From: Selenomonas sputigena_A | GTDB lineage: Bacteria; Bacillota; Negativicutes; Selenomonadales; Selenomonadaceae | Direction: 5' to 3' | Assembly: GCF_051603425.1 (NCBI RefSeq) | Contig: NZ_CP194411.1 | Coordinates: forward strand, 62,001-126,000 | Length of the DNA: 64,000 nucleotides | Part shown: one piece after another, positions 8,135 to 15,323 of the stretch | Layout of the letters: every line of letters starts with the position of its first letter | Numbering within the stretch: position 1 is the first letter of the stretch | Translations under genes and position numbers: made by a program | Notes under the pieces: model-generated | Told to the model about the DNA's origin: nothing | Databases searched by the model: none | What the model saw: the letters and a program-made list of their open reading frames with translations, nothing else

Positions 8135-9566
8135 GTTTCTCCCTCCAAACCGATTCATCCCATGCGGATGTACGCTTTACATCAAAGGAACGCGCAACGG
8201 CTTCCCTTGCCTCAGGCAGATCGACGAACACCTTATCCTCCAGCATCTGCACAATGAGATTGCCAATAGCAGTCGCCTCGACCGGCCCCGTAAATACCTT
8301 CTTCTTTGTTTCACTTGCAATCAGCCCGCTTAGGAAACGATCCTGCGATCCTCCGCCAATCACATGGATGACCTCATAGGATTTGCACGTCAGTTCTTCG
8401 ATTTCCGCAACCGTTTCAGCATAACATTGGGCGAGCGACTGATAAACGCATGCGAGGAGTTCCCCCTCTGTCTCCGGCACATCCTGCCCCGTCTCACGGC
8501 AATACGAGCGCAATGCCTCCGCCATGCTCTCCGGCGCGAGGAAGCGACTGTCGTTCACGTCAACCGTCGACGTGAAATAGCGCGCAATGCCGGCCAGCAG
8601 ATACAGTTCCTCAAAGCTGTACTTGTGTCGGAACTCCCGCCGCAATGACTGCATCATCCACAACCCCATGATGTTCTTCAGATAGCGATAGCGGTAGTGA
8701 TAGCCGCCTTCGTTCGTAAAATTGCGGCGACGACTTTCTTCGCCGCAATCGGGAACAAGACGCTCGATGCCCATAAGCGACCAGGTTCCTGAGCTAAGGT
8801 AGATTGCCTCCCGCTCGTTCGTCGGCATCGCAAGCACCGCCGAACCCGTATCATGTGTCGCGGGCAAGACAACCTTTGTCTGAAAGCCTGCCTTAGCTGC
8901 AATCTCCTCACGCAAGTTTCCAATCAGTGTCTTTGGAAGAGCCAACTCACCAAAGAGACGTTGCGGAATACCGAGGCGATCCATCAGCTCGAAATCCCAA
9001 TTCTTTGTTTGTGCGTTTACGAGCTGTGTTGTTGTGGCATTCGTGTACTCGTTGACCATCATCCCCGTCAACAAATAGTTCAGGTACTCCGGTACCATCA
9101 GGAAACGATGTGCTTGCGCGAGGATTTCCGGTTCCTGCATGCGAATCGCCGTGAGCTGATAGATGGAATTGAAAATCTGCTTTTGGATGCCGCTGCGTGT
9201 ATACAGCTCCTCATCCGAAATCTCTCGGCGGACAATCTCATCCATCCCCTGCGTCCGACAGTCGCGATAAGAAACCGTATCCCCGAGCACCTGCCCGTTC
9301 GCATCCAGTAAAACGAAGTCCACGCCCCATGTATCGATGCCGATTGACCGGGGCATGCGTTGGAGTGACGCGCACTCCTTCAGTCCTGCCAACACCTCGT
9401 CAAAGAGACGCGGGAGATTCCAACAAAGATGACCGTGCACCGTTTCCAGATGGTTCTCAAAACGGTAGATCTCCTCAATACGAATTTTGCCGTTCTCTAT
9501 CCAGCCGAGAATGTGGCGTCCACTGGACGCGCCAATGTCGATCGCCAGATAACACGCTTTTTCCAT
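8124..9566 (-). CDS. rhaB: Rhamnulokinase
   Basis: A 480-residue FGGY-family kinase phosphorylating L-rhamnulose at O1. The N-terminal phosphate loop LAIDIGASSGRHILG (residues ~6-20), the IGIDTWGVDFVLLD segment, ATHDTGSAV, and the C-terminal ATP-site glycine motif VIGGGSQDRFLSGL are all present. The start at 9566 is set by AGGAG ten bases upstream; the ATG at 9578 is only one base from it. It is the first gene of the rha operon, about 70 bases after the mapped promoter. Confidence 0.96.
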   Translation of the reverse strand: MEKACYLAIDIGASSGRHILGWIENGKIRIEEIYRFENHLETVHGHLCWNLPRLFDEVLAGLKECASLQRMPRSIGIDTWGVDFVLLDANGQVLGDTVSYRDCRTQGMDEIVRREISDEELYTRSGIQKQIFNSIYQLTAIRMQEPEILAQAHRFLMVPEYLNYLLTGMMVNEYTNATTTQLVNAQTKNWDFELMDRLGIPQRLFGELALPKTLIGNLREEIAAKAGFQTKVVLPATHDTGSAVLAMPTNEREAIYLSSGTWSLMGIERLVPDCGEESRRRNFTNEGGYHYRYRYLKNIMGLWMMQSLRREFRHKYSFEELYLLAGIARYFTSTVDVNDSRFLAPESMAEALRSYCRETGQDVPETEGELLACVYQSLAQCYAETVAEIEELTCKSYEVIHVIGGGSQDRFLSGLIASETKKKVFTGPVEATAIGNLIVQMLEDKVFVDLPEAREAVARSFDVKRTSAWDESVWREKHGI

Positions 9567-9639
9567 CAGAGGCATACTCCTTTCTAAATACATCGTGCGC
9601 AAATATTTTGATTTTTATTTGTTTTCCTGTGTTGTTGTT

Positions 9640-9684
9640 ATTATACAAGACAATCAAACATAAGTCAACAAAAATATTTTTGTT
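9640..9684 (-). promoter_or_regulatory. Promoter and palindromic operator of the rha operon
   Basis: On the minus strand, TTGACT (9663-9668) and TATAAT (9640-9645) are spaced by exactly 17 bases, a near-consensus sigma-70 promoter reading into rhaB. The perfect 18-bp palindrome AACAAAAATATTTTTGTT (9667-9684) overlaps the -35 box, and further TTGTT/AACAA half-sites flank it (9630s and 9706-9715). That layout fits repression by the DeoR protein encoded at 3374-4129; the pairing is inferred. Confidence 0.75.
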
Positions 9685-9718
9685 ATTCTTTGTTTTTATC
9701 AAAATCAACAAAAAGAAA

Positions 9719-9754
9719 GGCTGCACACAAGTTAAATTCAACTTATGCACAGCC
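9719..9754 (-). terminator. Terminator upstream of the rha promoter
   Basis: An imperfect inverted repeat (GGCTG...AAGTT / AACTT...CAGCC) is followed on the minus strand by TTTCTTTTTG. It ends transcription arriving from the kinase operon before the rha promoter begins. Confidence 0.7.
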
Positions 9755-9916
9755 CTTCTCTTTGTATCGCATGAAGCAAACATTCTGAAGCACTATCTAT
9801 TATGGAAAAAGATGTAAATATATCTCTTCCAACAAAACAACCATGCGATGCAAAAGACTCGCCTCCCTCTCCCTAAAATCATTTTCGGGGGCCATACGGG
9901 GGTCACGGGGCAAAAT

Positions 9917-9957
9917 AAAAACCCGCAAACCCTTATATTTCAAGGATTGCGGGTTTT
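9917..9957. terminator. Hairpin terminator
   Basis: AAAACCCGCAA and CCTT pair with AAGG and TTGCGGGTTTTT around the loop ATATTTC. Both sides end in A or T runs, so it can act on either strand. Its loop region CCTTATATTTCAAGG resembles that of the next hairpin. Confidence 0.75.
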
Positions 9958-9999
9958 TGGCAACTACTCAAACTCAATTCTTATATTTTAGCTCCTCTT

Positions 10000-10026
10000 G
10001 AGAAGCCTTATATTGCAAGGCTTCTC
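10000..10026. terminator. Hairpin after the kinase gene
   Basis: GAGAAGCCTT and AAGGCTTCTC form a perfect 10-bp stem around ATATTGC, about 85 bases past the kinase stop on the minus strand. It lacks a long T run, so it may be a transcript-end hairpin rather than a strong terminator. Confidence 0.5.
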
Positions 10027-10111
10027 GTTCTCTCTCTTCCTCTCATTCTCCTTATTATACGCCTTTTTGAGATTTTTGGGGGTCATACGGGGGTCACGAC
10101 TTCATCCGTTC

Positions 10112-11083
10112 TTATCGTTCTGCACCTTTTTCGCTCTCATGCTTAATGCCCATAACACGCCCTTTCTTCCGAACAAGCACGCCTGTTGTCTTGCCTGGTT
10201 CTTTCTCCAAAACCCATTTCAATGCTGGTAGTAAAATTTTTTGATACCGTAGCTCAAGGCTGCGTTTGAGATACGTTTTATAAACCTCAGAAATCACAGG
10301 CGTCGTTTCTATAATTTTAGAAATACTTCCCTGTTGTTTTTCTATCTCAGGCACAACACGAAGAATCGCTTCCTGCAAATCTTTATGGGGATTTTTCAGA
10401 TATTCGGAAAAAAGAATCCTCTTGCGATCCTCCCGATAACACGAATAGACATTGAATTCCTCTCGTTTGAATTCCGGCCCTCCATTCAATCGCTGCTGCA
10501 TGAGTTCTTCAGGCAGCAACGCCGACAAAGATGAACCACAATCATAGATGGGTGCAAACGAAAGCTCATTTTCAGCATTCAACACGCCACCCCAATTATC
10601 CATATTTCGATCTCGGTTATTGATATATCCATCAACAATGAACATATCCCAAAACTTTCTTTTAAATTTTTCCTTGTCAACAATTTGCTTTGTTTGATCA
10701 ATGACCATCATCACATTATCCACGTTAGCCTGCGTTCGCAAACTGTCGCTTTCCACCTCCTGTAAAACAAGCTTGTGGAACTCAATCAATTTCTTTCCGT
10801 CTTGCGTGAAATCCTCGCAGGCAACAACAATCTTCTCTTCTCCATTCGGCATTTTATAGGTTGCCAGAAAAGTATTTTGCGTTTCAAACCCCAATATCTT
10901 AAAAATCTTGCAGCCGATATCCTCAGAGAATTGATTGTTCATGTAGCTCAAAGAATTATGAAGCTCTCTCACTGGATCAGGAAATTTCACCATGTATATC
11001 CGATGATCATAAAGAATTCGCTTCTTTTTCTCCGACCCTCCAAAAGTATTGATGGTCTCCTGGCAATGCGTCAAATCAATCAT
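10112..11083 (-). CDS. CtkA/HipA-like serine/threonine kinase
   Basis: A 323-residue protein with the layout of the HipA/CtkA kinase fold. I see a Gly-rich loop (FGGSEKK, 14-20), a nucleotide-binding Lys (YMVKF, Lys33), an acidic alpha-C position (SEDIG, Glu54), the catalytic loop NNRDRNMDNWG (Asp158, Asn163) and the metal-binding APIYDCGSSL (Asp181). All catalytic residues appear intact. The start at 11083 overlaps the stop of the upstream 73-aa gene by 8 bases, so the two are coupled. Family members act as growth-arresting toxins (HipA, HipT) or secreted kinases (CtkA). A toxin role here is inferred from the operon with a small protein and from the mobile-element setting. No HipB-like DNA-binding partner is visible. 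Confidence 0.75.
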   Translation of the reverse strand: MIDLTHCQETINTFGGSEKKKRILYDHRIYMVKFPDPVRELHNSLSYMNNQFSEDIGCKIFKILGFETQNTFLATYKMPNGEEKIVVACEDFTQDGKKLIEFHKLVLQEVESDSLRTQANVDNVMMVIDQTKQIVDKEKFKRKFWDMFIVDGYINNRDRNMDNWGGVLNAENELSFAPIYDCGSSLSALLPEELMQQRLNGGPEFKREEFNVYSCYREDRKRILFSEYLKNPHKDLQEAILRVVPEIEKQQGSISKIIETTPVISEVYKTYLKRSLELRYQKILLPALKWVLEKEPGKTTGVLVRKKGRVMGIKHESEKGAER

Positions 11084-11297
11084 GGACAAGCCCCCAAAAA
11101 AAGCGTTGGATTTCCTGCCCCTTGATCGGATCAATCTCACGGAATTTGACAGCTTCCTTCACGCTCCAATGAACGTCAACCACCGCTCCATATAAAGAAA
11201 GCTGGTTGTCCTGCTCGGCCAACTCATAAGCGCGATTCATATCATACCGCAAACCCGCTTCATAGTCATCCGGATTGTATCTTCGCTCAATCTTCAT
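11076..11297 (-). CDS. Small protein coupled to the kinase gene (73 aa)
   Basis: Begins at the ATG at 11297 behind GAGGAGG. The sequence is charged and Tyr-rich at the start (RRYNPDDYEAGLRYDM) and helical in character, without a recognisable helix-turn-helix or membrane segment. Its start overlaps the end of the decayed recombinase frame, and its end overlaps the kinase start. Conservation of this coupling would argue for an antitoxin, adaptor or substrate of the kinase. I do not recognise the family. Confidence 0.6.
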   Translation of the reverse strand: MKIERRYNPDDYEAGLRYDMNRAYELAEQDNQLSLYGAVVDVHWSVKEAVKFREIDPIKGQEIQRFFWGLVHD

Positions 11298-11878
11298 TTT
11301 CCGCTTCCCTCCTCGCATTTTTCCGCACATATCGCGAAAGCGTTAAAACACTCAGGTTCGTCACAGCAGCCACATCCTTATAGGAACGACCCTCACGAAG
11401 CAAGGAAAGCCGTGCTCCTTCCTCGCCCTATCGATTGACGGCCTGCCCTCACGAAACCCCTGTTTCGTCCTGGCAATCGCCTTGCCTTCCTGCATCCGCT
11501 CCAGAATCATGCTCCGCTCAAGCTCGGCCACCGCAAGAAGCGTCGTAATAAAGAACTTACCCATGGGCGCTGGTCGAGCAATCCTACATTCAAGACATTG
11601 ACTTTCATGCCACGCTCAATCAGAGAACGAATCACATGGATTCCCTCTTCCACGTTGCGGGCAAGGCGATCCAACTTCGTCACAATCAAAACGTCGCCCG
11701 CTTCCATGCGGCCAAGCAAGCCTTGAAGCTTCAGCCGTTCCATGGAGGCTTTGGAAAACTGCTCCACCGTAACCGAAGAGGCTCCATTTTCTCTCAGGCG
11801 CTGCTCCTGTTCCTCCAAGGAATTTCCATGAGCCTTCTGCCCCTTTGTCGATACTCGAGCGTAACCCCAAACTGTCAT
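11287..11878 (-). pseudogene. Serine recombinase/resolvase, frameshifted
   Basis: Three successive frames together spell a resolvase of ~190 residues. First is the catalytic domain MTVWGYARVSTKGQ (Ser in ARVST) to LNVGLLDQ. After a shift near 11575 comes PMGKFFITTLLAVAELERSM and RMQEGKAIARTKQGFREGRP. After a second shift near 11430-11445 comes the C-terminal helix-turn-helix LREGRSYKDVAAVTNLS. Its stop (11287-11289) overlaps the start of the 73-aa gene. Small serine resolvases accompany transposons and plasmids; this one cannot make a whole protein as read, barring sequencing errors. Confidence 0.8.
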
Positions 11879-11902
11879 TTCAGTACCTAGATTCGACCGG
11901 AT

Positions 11903-11927
11903 AAAGGTGTCCAGTCTGGACACCTTT
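11903..11927. promoter_or_regulatory. 25-bp perfect palindrome upstream of the recombinase
   Basis: AAAGGTGTCCA and TGGACACCTTT flank a 3-base centre. It lies 25 bases before the recombinase start and 24 bases after the end of the truncated Fic frame. This is where a resolvase crossover/binding site would be, and it marks the junction between the recombinase module and the Fic remnant. Confidence 0.55.
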
Positions 11928-11950
11928 GCATCATGTCAGGCATCCTTCCG

Positions 11951-12094
11951 TTATTTTATCCCCTGCCCCGGCTTTTGTCTTCGTCCGTTCGTCACGAAAT
12001 TTTTCTCAAACGCCAAGAATTCATGCCCATCCTGTATCCCCAGCTTATTTCTCAAGACCCCGTTGGGTTGGAGATATGGATCCCTTGCACTCAT
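11951..12094 (-). pseudogene. Fic toxin, N-terminal remnant (47 aa)
   Basis: The frame opens with an ATG overlapping the antitoxin stop (ATGA, 12091-12094), the usual coupling of VbhA/VbhT-type pairs. It reads MSARDPYLQPNGVLRNKLGI near residues 1-20, the standard N-terminus of Fic/DOC proteins. After about residue 30 the similarity stops and a TAA follows at 11951. The catalytic HPFxxGNGR motif is absent here and was not found elsewhere in the window, so the toxin is dead. The break point lies next to the recombinase palindrome. Confidence 0.7.
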
Positions 12095-12282
12095 ACGATC
12101 TCCGCTTCTTTCCGTTCTGCAAGCCTTCCCCGAAATATCTCTCTTGCCTCCTCCGTCGTGATCTCGAGATTTGCAATACGGTCGAAAATCGCCAGTTCCT
12201 CCTCCGTAAACTTGAAGCCTTCCAATTCATGTACCTTGATTGCCGAATCCACGTTTTTTCTCATTTCTTCCTTAGATGCCAT
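12091..12282 (-). CDS. VbhA-family antitoxin, orphaned
   Basis: A 63-residue helical protein ending in ANLEITTEEAREIFRGR, characteristic of the antitoxin VbhA family that blocks AMP-transfer by Fic proteins. The inhibitory motif of the family is (S/T)xxxE(G/N). Here the matching position reads VHELEG (residues 17-22), with Val in place of Ser/Thr. The ATG at 12282 sits well behind GGGGG; the upstream ATGs at 12300 and 12288 are alternatives. Its toxin partner is truncated, so it may persist only by relaxed selection or to guard against related Fic toxins. Confidence 0.7.
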   Translation of the reverse strand: MASKEEMRKNVDSAIKVHELEGFKFTEEELAIFDRIANLEITTEEAREIFRGRLAERKEAEIV

Positions 12283-12317
12283 ATCCATTCCCCCATTCAT
12301 ACAATAAGACCACTTAT

Positions 12318-12345
12318 ATTATACCACTCAAACTCCACACATCAA
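12318..12345 (-). promoter_or_regulatory. Promoter of the antitoxin/Fic pair
   Basis: Minus-strand TTGATG (12340-12345) and TATAAT (12318-12323) are spaced by 16 bases and point into the antitoxin gene ~35 bases away. Confidence 0.55.
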
Positions 12346-12376
12346 AAACATTCTACAGGCCTTGAAAATATTGACT

Positions 12377-13039
12377 TTATATCAAAGAAAATACTCCCTT
12401 TATGCACATTTTCGTAGTTTTTGCGACAACAGTCTGCTGGGCGAGTTTTCGCTGCTTGCCGCCGTTGAAACGAGCGTCTATTTTCGGTGATACCTCACGG
12501 AGGCGATTCTTCGCATTCTCGGTAGAGAGCAGCGTATGGTTAACGGGTAGCAACGTATTGCTATCCGACCAGCAGAACGTGAGCATGCGGAAGCCATAGG
12601 AGAAATCCTTCTTGGCATGGTCATAGAGACGAGCGAAAAACTCCACCTTCTTGGAGCGAGCGCGATGGTAGATGAAATCGTCGAGGACGAGCACATTGAT
12701 GCGATCTACACGGGGCAGGGGATCGAGCGTGGCATGAATGGGCGAAGGCAAGTCCTGCCGTGAACCTGCGCCAGTGGATCTGGCAAGATTTCATGAAGCG
12801 GTAGAACGTATCCTTGCCGAAAGGAATGGCGGTGCTTTGGAGATGCATCTGCGTGTAAACGGAACGCTGCCGGAACACCATGCGGAACGCCAGCAGGAAA
12901 ATGCTGAAGACAAGGACGCCGCGAAGCTTACATGCATTTGCCGCACGGAGGATGCGATCAACTTGACAGCGACGAAAAAGACTTGCATTTTCTGGGAAAG
13001 CAGATCCTCGTCTTGGTAGTTTTGTGTTATACTGTTCAT
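12377..13039 (-). pseudogene. IS4-like transposase, frameshifted and 3'-truncated
   Basis: The frame starts MNSITQNYQDEDLLSQKMQVF (ATG 13039). It shifts in a T run to RRCQVDRILRAANACKLRG through SVYTQMHLQSTAIPFGKDTF, then shifts again to RVDRINVLVLDDFIYHRARSK (first catalytic Asp region). It runs to ARFNGGKQRKLAQ and then loses similarity. The C-terminal half with the remaining catalytic residues is gone. This pattern matches DDE transposases of the IS4-related group common in Clostridia and Negativicutes. I could not define terminal inverted repeats. Confidence 0.75.
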
Positions 13040-13297
13040 AGCATGAACCTCTATTAGATGTTTTTTGTTGGTACTTAAAATTATACCAAATGGACGTAGC
13101 TCATGCTATTTTATTTGCCAAGAGGATAGATATTTCAAGGGTGCAACAGATTATTCATCTGCGAAGTTTGAGTGAGTAATAAATAACAATAGTGAAAATT
13201 GAATTTAGGAAGTTATCGTTTTAGCAATTATAGGAAACTGATATGTCCTAATCATTTTACTGTTACAATAATCAATTTAAGATAGGAGCTAATATAA

Positions 13298-14986
13298 ATG
13301 GAAGAAGTAAAAGCAGGTGGATATATTTCAAGAATTCATTTCAATGATGAAACTTATGTAGATATCCAACAAAATGACATTATCATTTTTGTAGGACCAA
13401 ATAACGCTGGAAAAAGTCAATCCTTAAAAGATATTTATATACTAGCTTCAGGAAAATTTCCAACTACAGTTGTGTCAGATATTGATATAAAAAAGTATCC
13501 TACTCAAATAAAAGATTTACTTGATAATATTTCCCCAAAACAACCTCAAGGTTCATATACTTCATATAATGTTCTCGGACGAAATTTTAATTATTTTAAG
13601 GAAACAAATACTCAGTTTCTAACGACCCCCTACTTTAGCGATTTCCGAGATCTATTTGTGGCTAATTTGGATACAGCTGCACGATTAACAATTTGTAATG
13701 CACCCAGCAGTATAGCAAGAAGTTCACCCAAGCAACATCCTATTCACTATGCTGCATTCGATAGTAAATATCGAAAGTGGCTATCAGATAATTTTAAGAA
13801 AGCCTTTGGGATTGAGGTTACTCCAAATATCCTAAATGGATCTACAATTCCGCTTTGTGTGGGCGAGCAAGTAAGATTTGATAAAGAGTATGAGGATGAG
13901 CAAACACGACTGGAAGCTTATGCAGGTATACTCGAAACTTATAAACAGGTTCAAAATCAGGGAGACGGTATAAAAAGTTTTACTGGAATTTTGCTCTATT
14001 TGATGCTTGACTACTTTTGTACCTTTCTAATTGATGAACCTGAATCTTTTCTTCATCCGCCGCAGGCTCACATTATGGGGCAAATAATCGGTCAAACACT
14101 ATCAGACCAACAGCAATGCTTCATTTCAACTCATAGTGAGGAAATAATTAAAGGTCTACTAGAAGTTTGTCCAAAACGAATCAAAATCATTAGAATTACT
14201 CGAAAAGATGATACAAATTACTTCTCGATTCTTGACAATGATAGATTCGAAGATGTATGGAAGGACCCTTTGCTAAAATATTCCAACATAATGTCTAGCT
14301 TATTTCATAAATCTGTTGTTTTGTGCGAGAGCGATTCTGACTGTAAAATGTATTCAATTGTCGAAAGCTACCTTAAACAATCATCAGGAAAGTATTCAGA
14401 GACTCTTTTTATTCATTGCGGCGGTAAGCAGCGTATGTCTAAGATTGCTTTGGCACTCCGGGTATTGAAAATTGATGTAAAATTGATACCAGACATAGAT
14501 GTCCTGAATGATGAAGCAGTATTTAAGGAGATTGTAGACGCTTTTGGAATTGACTGGACAACTATTCAAAGTGATTACAACACTATTGTAGGGAATCTGC
14601 ACAGTCCAAAAGAAAAAATCAATAGAAACGACGCCAAAACAAGTATTAACAGAATCATTGATGGCTCTCAAAATCAGGATTTATCAAATCAAGAAATAAA
14701 AGACATCCGCACAGTTATTCGTACTATTTCAAAGTGGGAGACAATCAAGTCGGCAGGGAAAAATGCTATTCCAAGGGGAGATGCAACATCTGCTTTTAGA
14801 CGATTGAACGAAACGTTACAACAAAACGGCATTCATATTGTTCCAGTTGGGGAGTTGGAATGCTTCATTAAAGATATTGGAGGACACGGCCCAGAATGGA
14901 CAAATAAAGTGCTCGAAAAATATCCCGACATTGATGACCCCGTATATGATCAAATTAGAGAATTTATGGGTAATCTGAATCTATAA
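13298..14986 (+). CDS. OLD-like AAA ATPase with TOPRIM nuclease domain
   Basis: A 562-residue protein. N-terminal ABC-type ATPase: Walker A GPNNAGKS (33-40), a signature-like GDGIKSFTGILLYLML (222-237), Walker B CTFLIDEPESFLHPP (241-255) and an H-loop FISTHSEEI. The C-terminal half looks like a TOPRIM domain: VVLCESDSDCKMYS with Glu344 and LIPDIDVLNDE with Asp399/Asp401. This matches overcoming-lysogenization-defect (OLD) family nucleases and the GajA subunit of Gabija in order and length. AGGAG lies eight bases before the ATG. The gene is far more AT-rich than the backbone, marking recent transfer. No helicase partner lies next to it, so a stand-alone OLD-type defence nuclease is the best reading. 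Confidence 0.8.
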   Translation: MEEVKAGGYISRIHFNDETYVDIQQNDIIIFVGPNNAGKSQSLKDIYILASGKFPTTVVSDIDIKKYPTQIKDLLDNISPKQPQGSYTSYNVLGRNFNYFKETNTQFLTTPYFSDFRDLFVANLDTAARLTICNAPSSIARSSPKQHPIHYAAFDSKYRKWLSDNFKKAFGIEVTPNILNGSTIPLCVGEQVRFDKEYEDEQTRLEAYAGILETYKQVQNQGDGIKSFTGILLYLMLDYFCTFLIDEPESFLHPPQAHIMGQIIGQTLSDQQQCFISTHSEEIIKGLLEVCPKRIKIIRITRKDDTNYFSILDNDRFEDVWKDPLLKYSNIMSSLFHKSVVLCESDSDCKMYSIVESYLKQSSGKYSETLFIHCGGKQRMSKIALALRVLKIDVKLIPDIDVLNDEAVFKEIVDAFGIDWTTIQSDYNTIVGNLHSPKEKINRNDAKTSINRIIDGSQNQDLSNQEIKDIRTVIRTISKWETIKSAGKNAIPRGDATSAFRRLNETLQQNGIHIVPVGELECFIKDIGGHGPEWTNKVLEKYPDIDDPVYDQIREFMGNLNL

Positions 14987-15323
14987 TGTTATTATATATG
15001 GCTTCCCAATATGTTTATTATATGGATTCAAATCATTTACAGCCTGACAAATTCCAGATTATCGGCTAACTAATGAACATGTCCCCTTTGCGGTAGCATT
15101 TTGCGATATCAGACGCTTCATATACGAGCAGAAATAGCACTATGTCTCCTTAGTAAAAAAGACCGTGACAACTAAGTTACGGTCTAATTTTTATTCATTT
15201 GTAAAGATACTGGAAGATACTATTGGATTTATTCTTTTTGAAACTTTTACCCAATTTTGTCCCACTTGCTCATTCTAATAGCCTGTAAACCTTGATTTTT
15301 AGCTATTTCCTAAGAAATCCACT
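14987..15323. other. AT-rich junction between the island and guaA
   Basis: No gene is visible. It contains a hairpin (15160-15185) and AT-rich sequence that ends at the guaA stop. The 3' end of guaA is a known integration target for mobile elements in Firmicutes, so this is a plausible island boundary. I did not find a second copy of the guaA end by eye. Confidence 0.4.
15160..15185. terminator. Hairpin terminator downstream of the OLD-like gene
   Basis: AGACCGT and ACGGTCT pair around a 12-base loop, followed on the plus strand by AATTTTTATTC and preceded by an A run. It lies about 170 bases after the gene's stop. Confidence 0.65.

Larger units (their letters stand above)
9887..10098. repeat. 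Pair of 21-bp direct repeats flanking two hairpins
   Basis: GGGGGCCATACGGGGGTCAC at 9887-9906 (with a further G) recurs as GGGGGTCATACGGGGGTCAC at 10078-10097, one mismatch apart, 191 bases between starts. The hairpins at 9917-9957 and 10000-10026 lie between them. The gap 9755-10111 holds no gene. The repeats could be recombination site remnants at the edge of the accessory island; that is a guess. Confidence 0.55.

Noticed and set aside
13298..14986. Gabija or PARIS defence system
   Set aside because: The protein resembles GajA in layout, but no UvrD-like GajB lies beside it, and no AriB-type DUF4435 gene is present; only the broader OLD-like call is supported.
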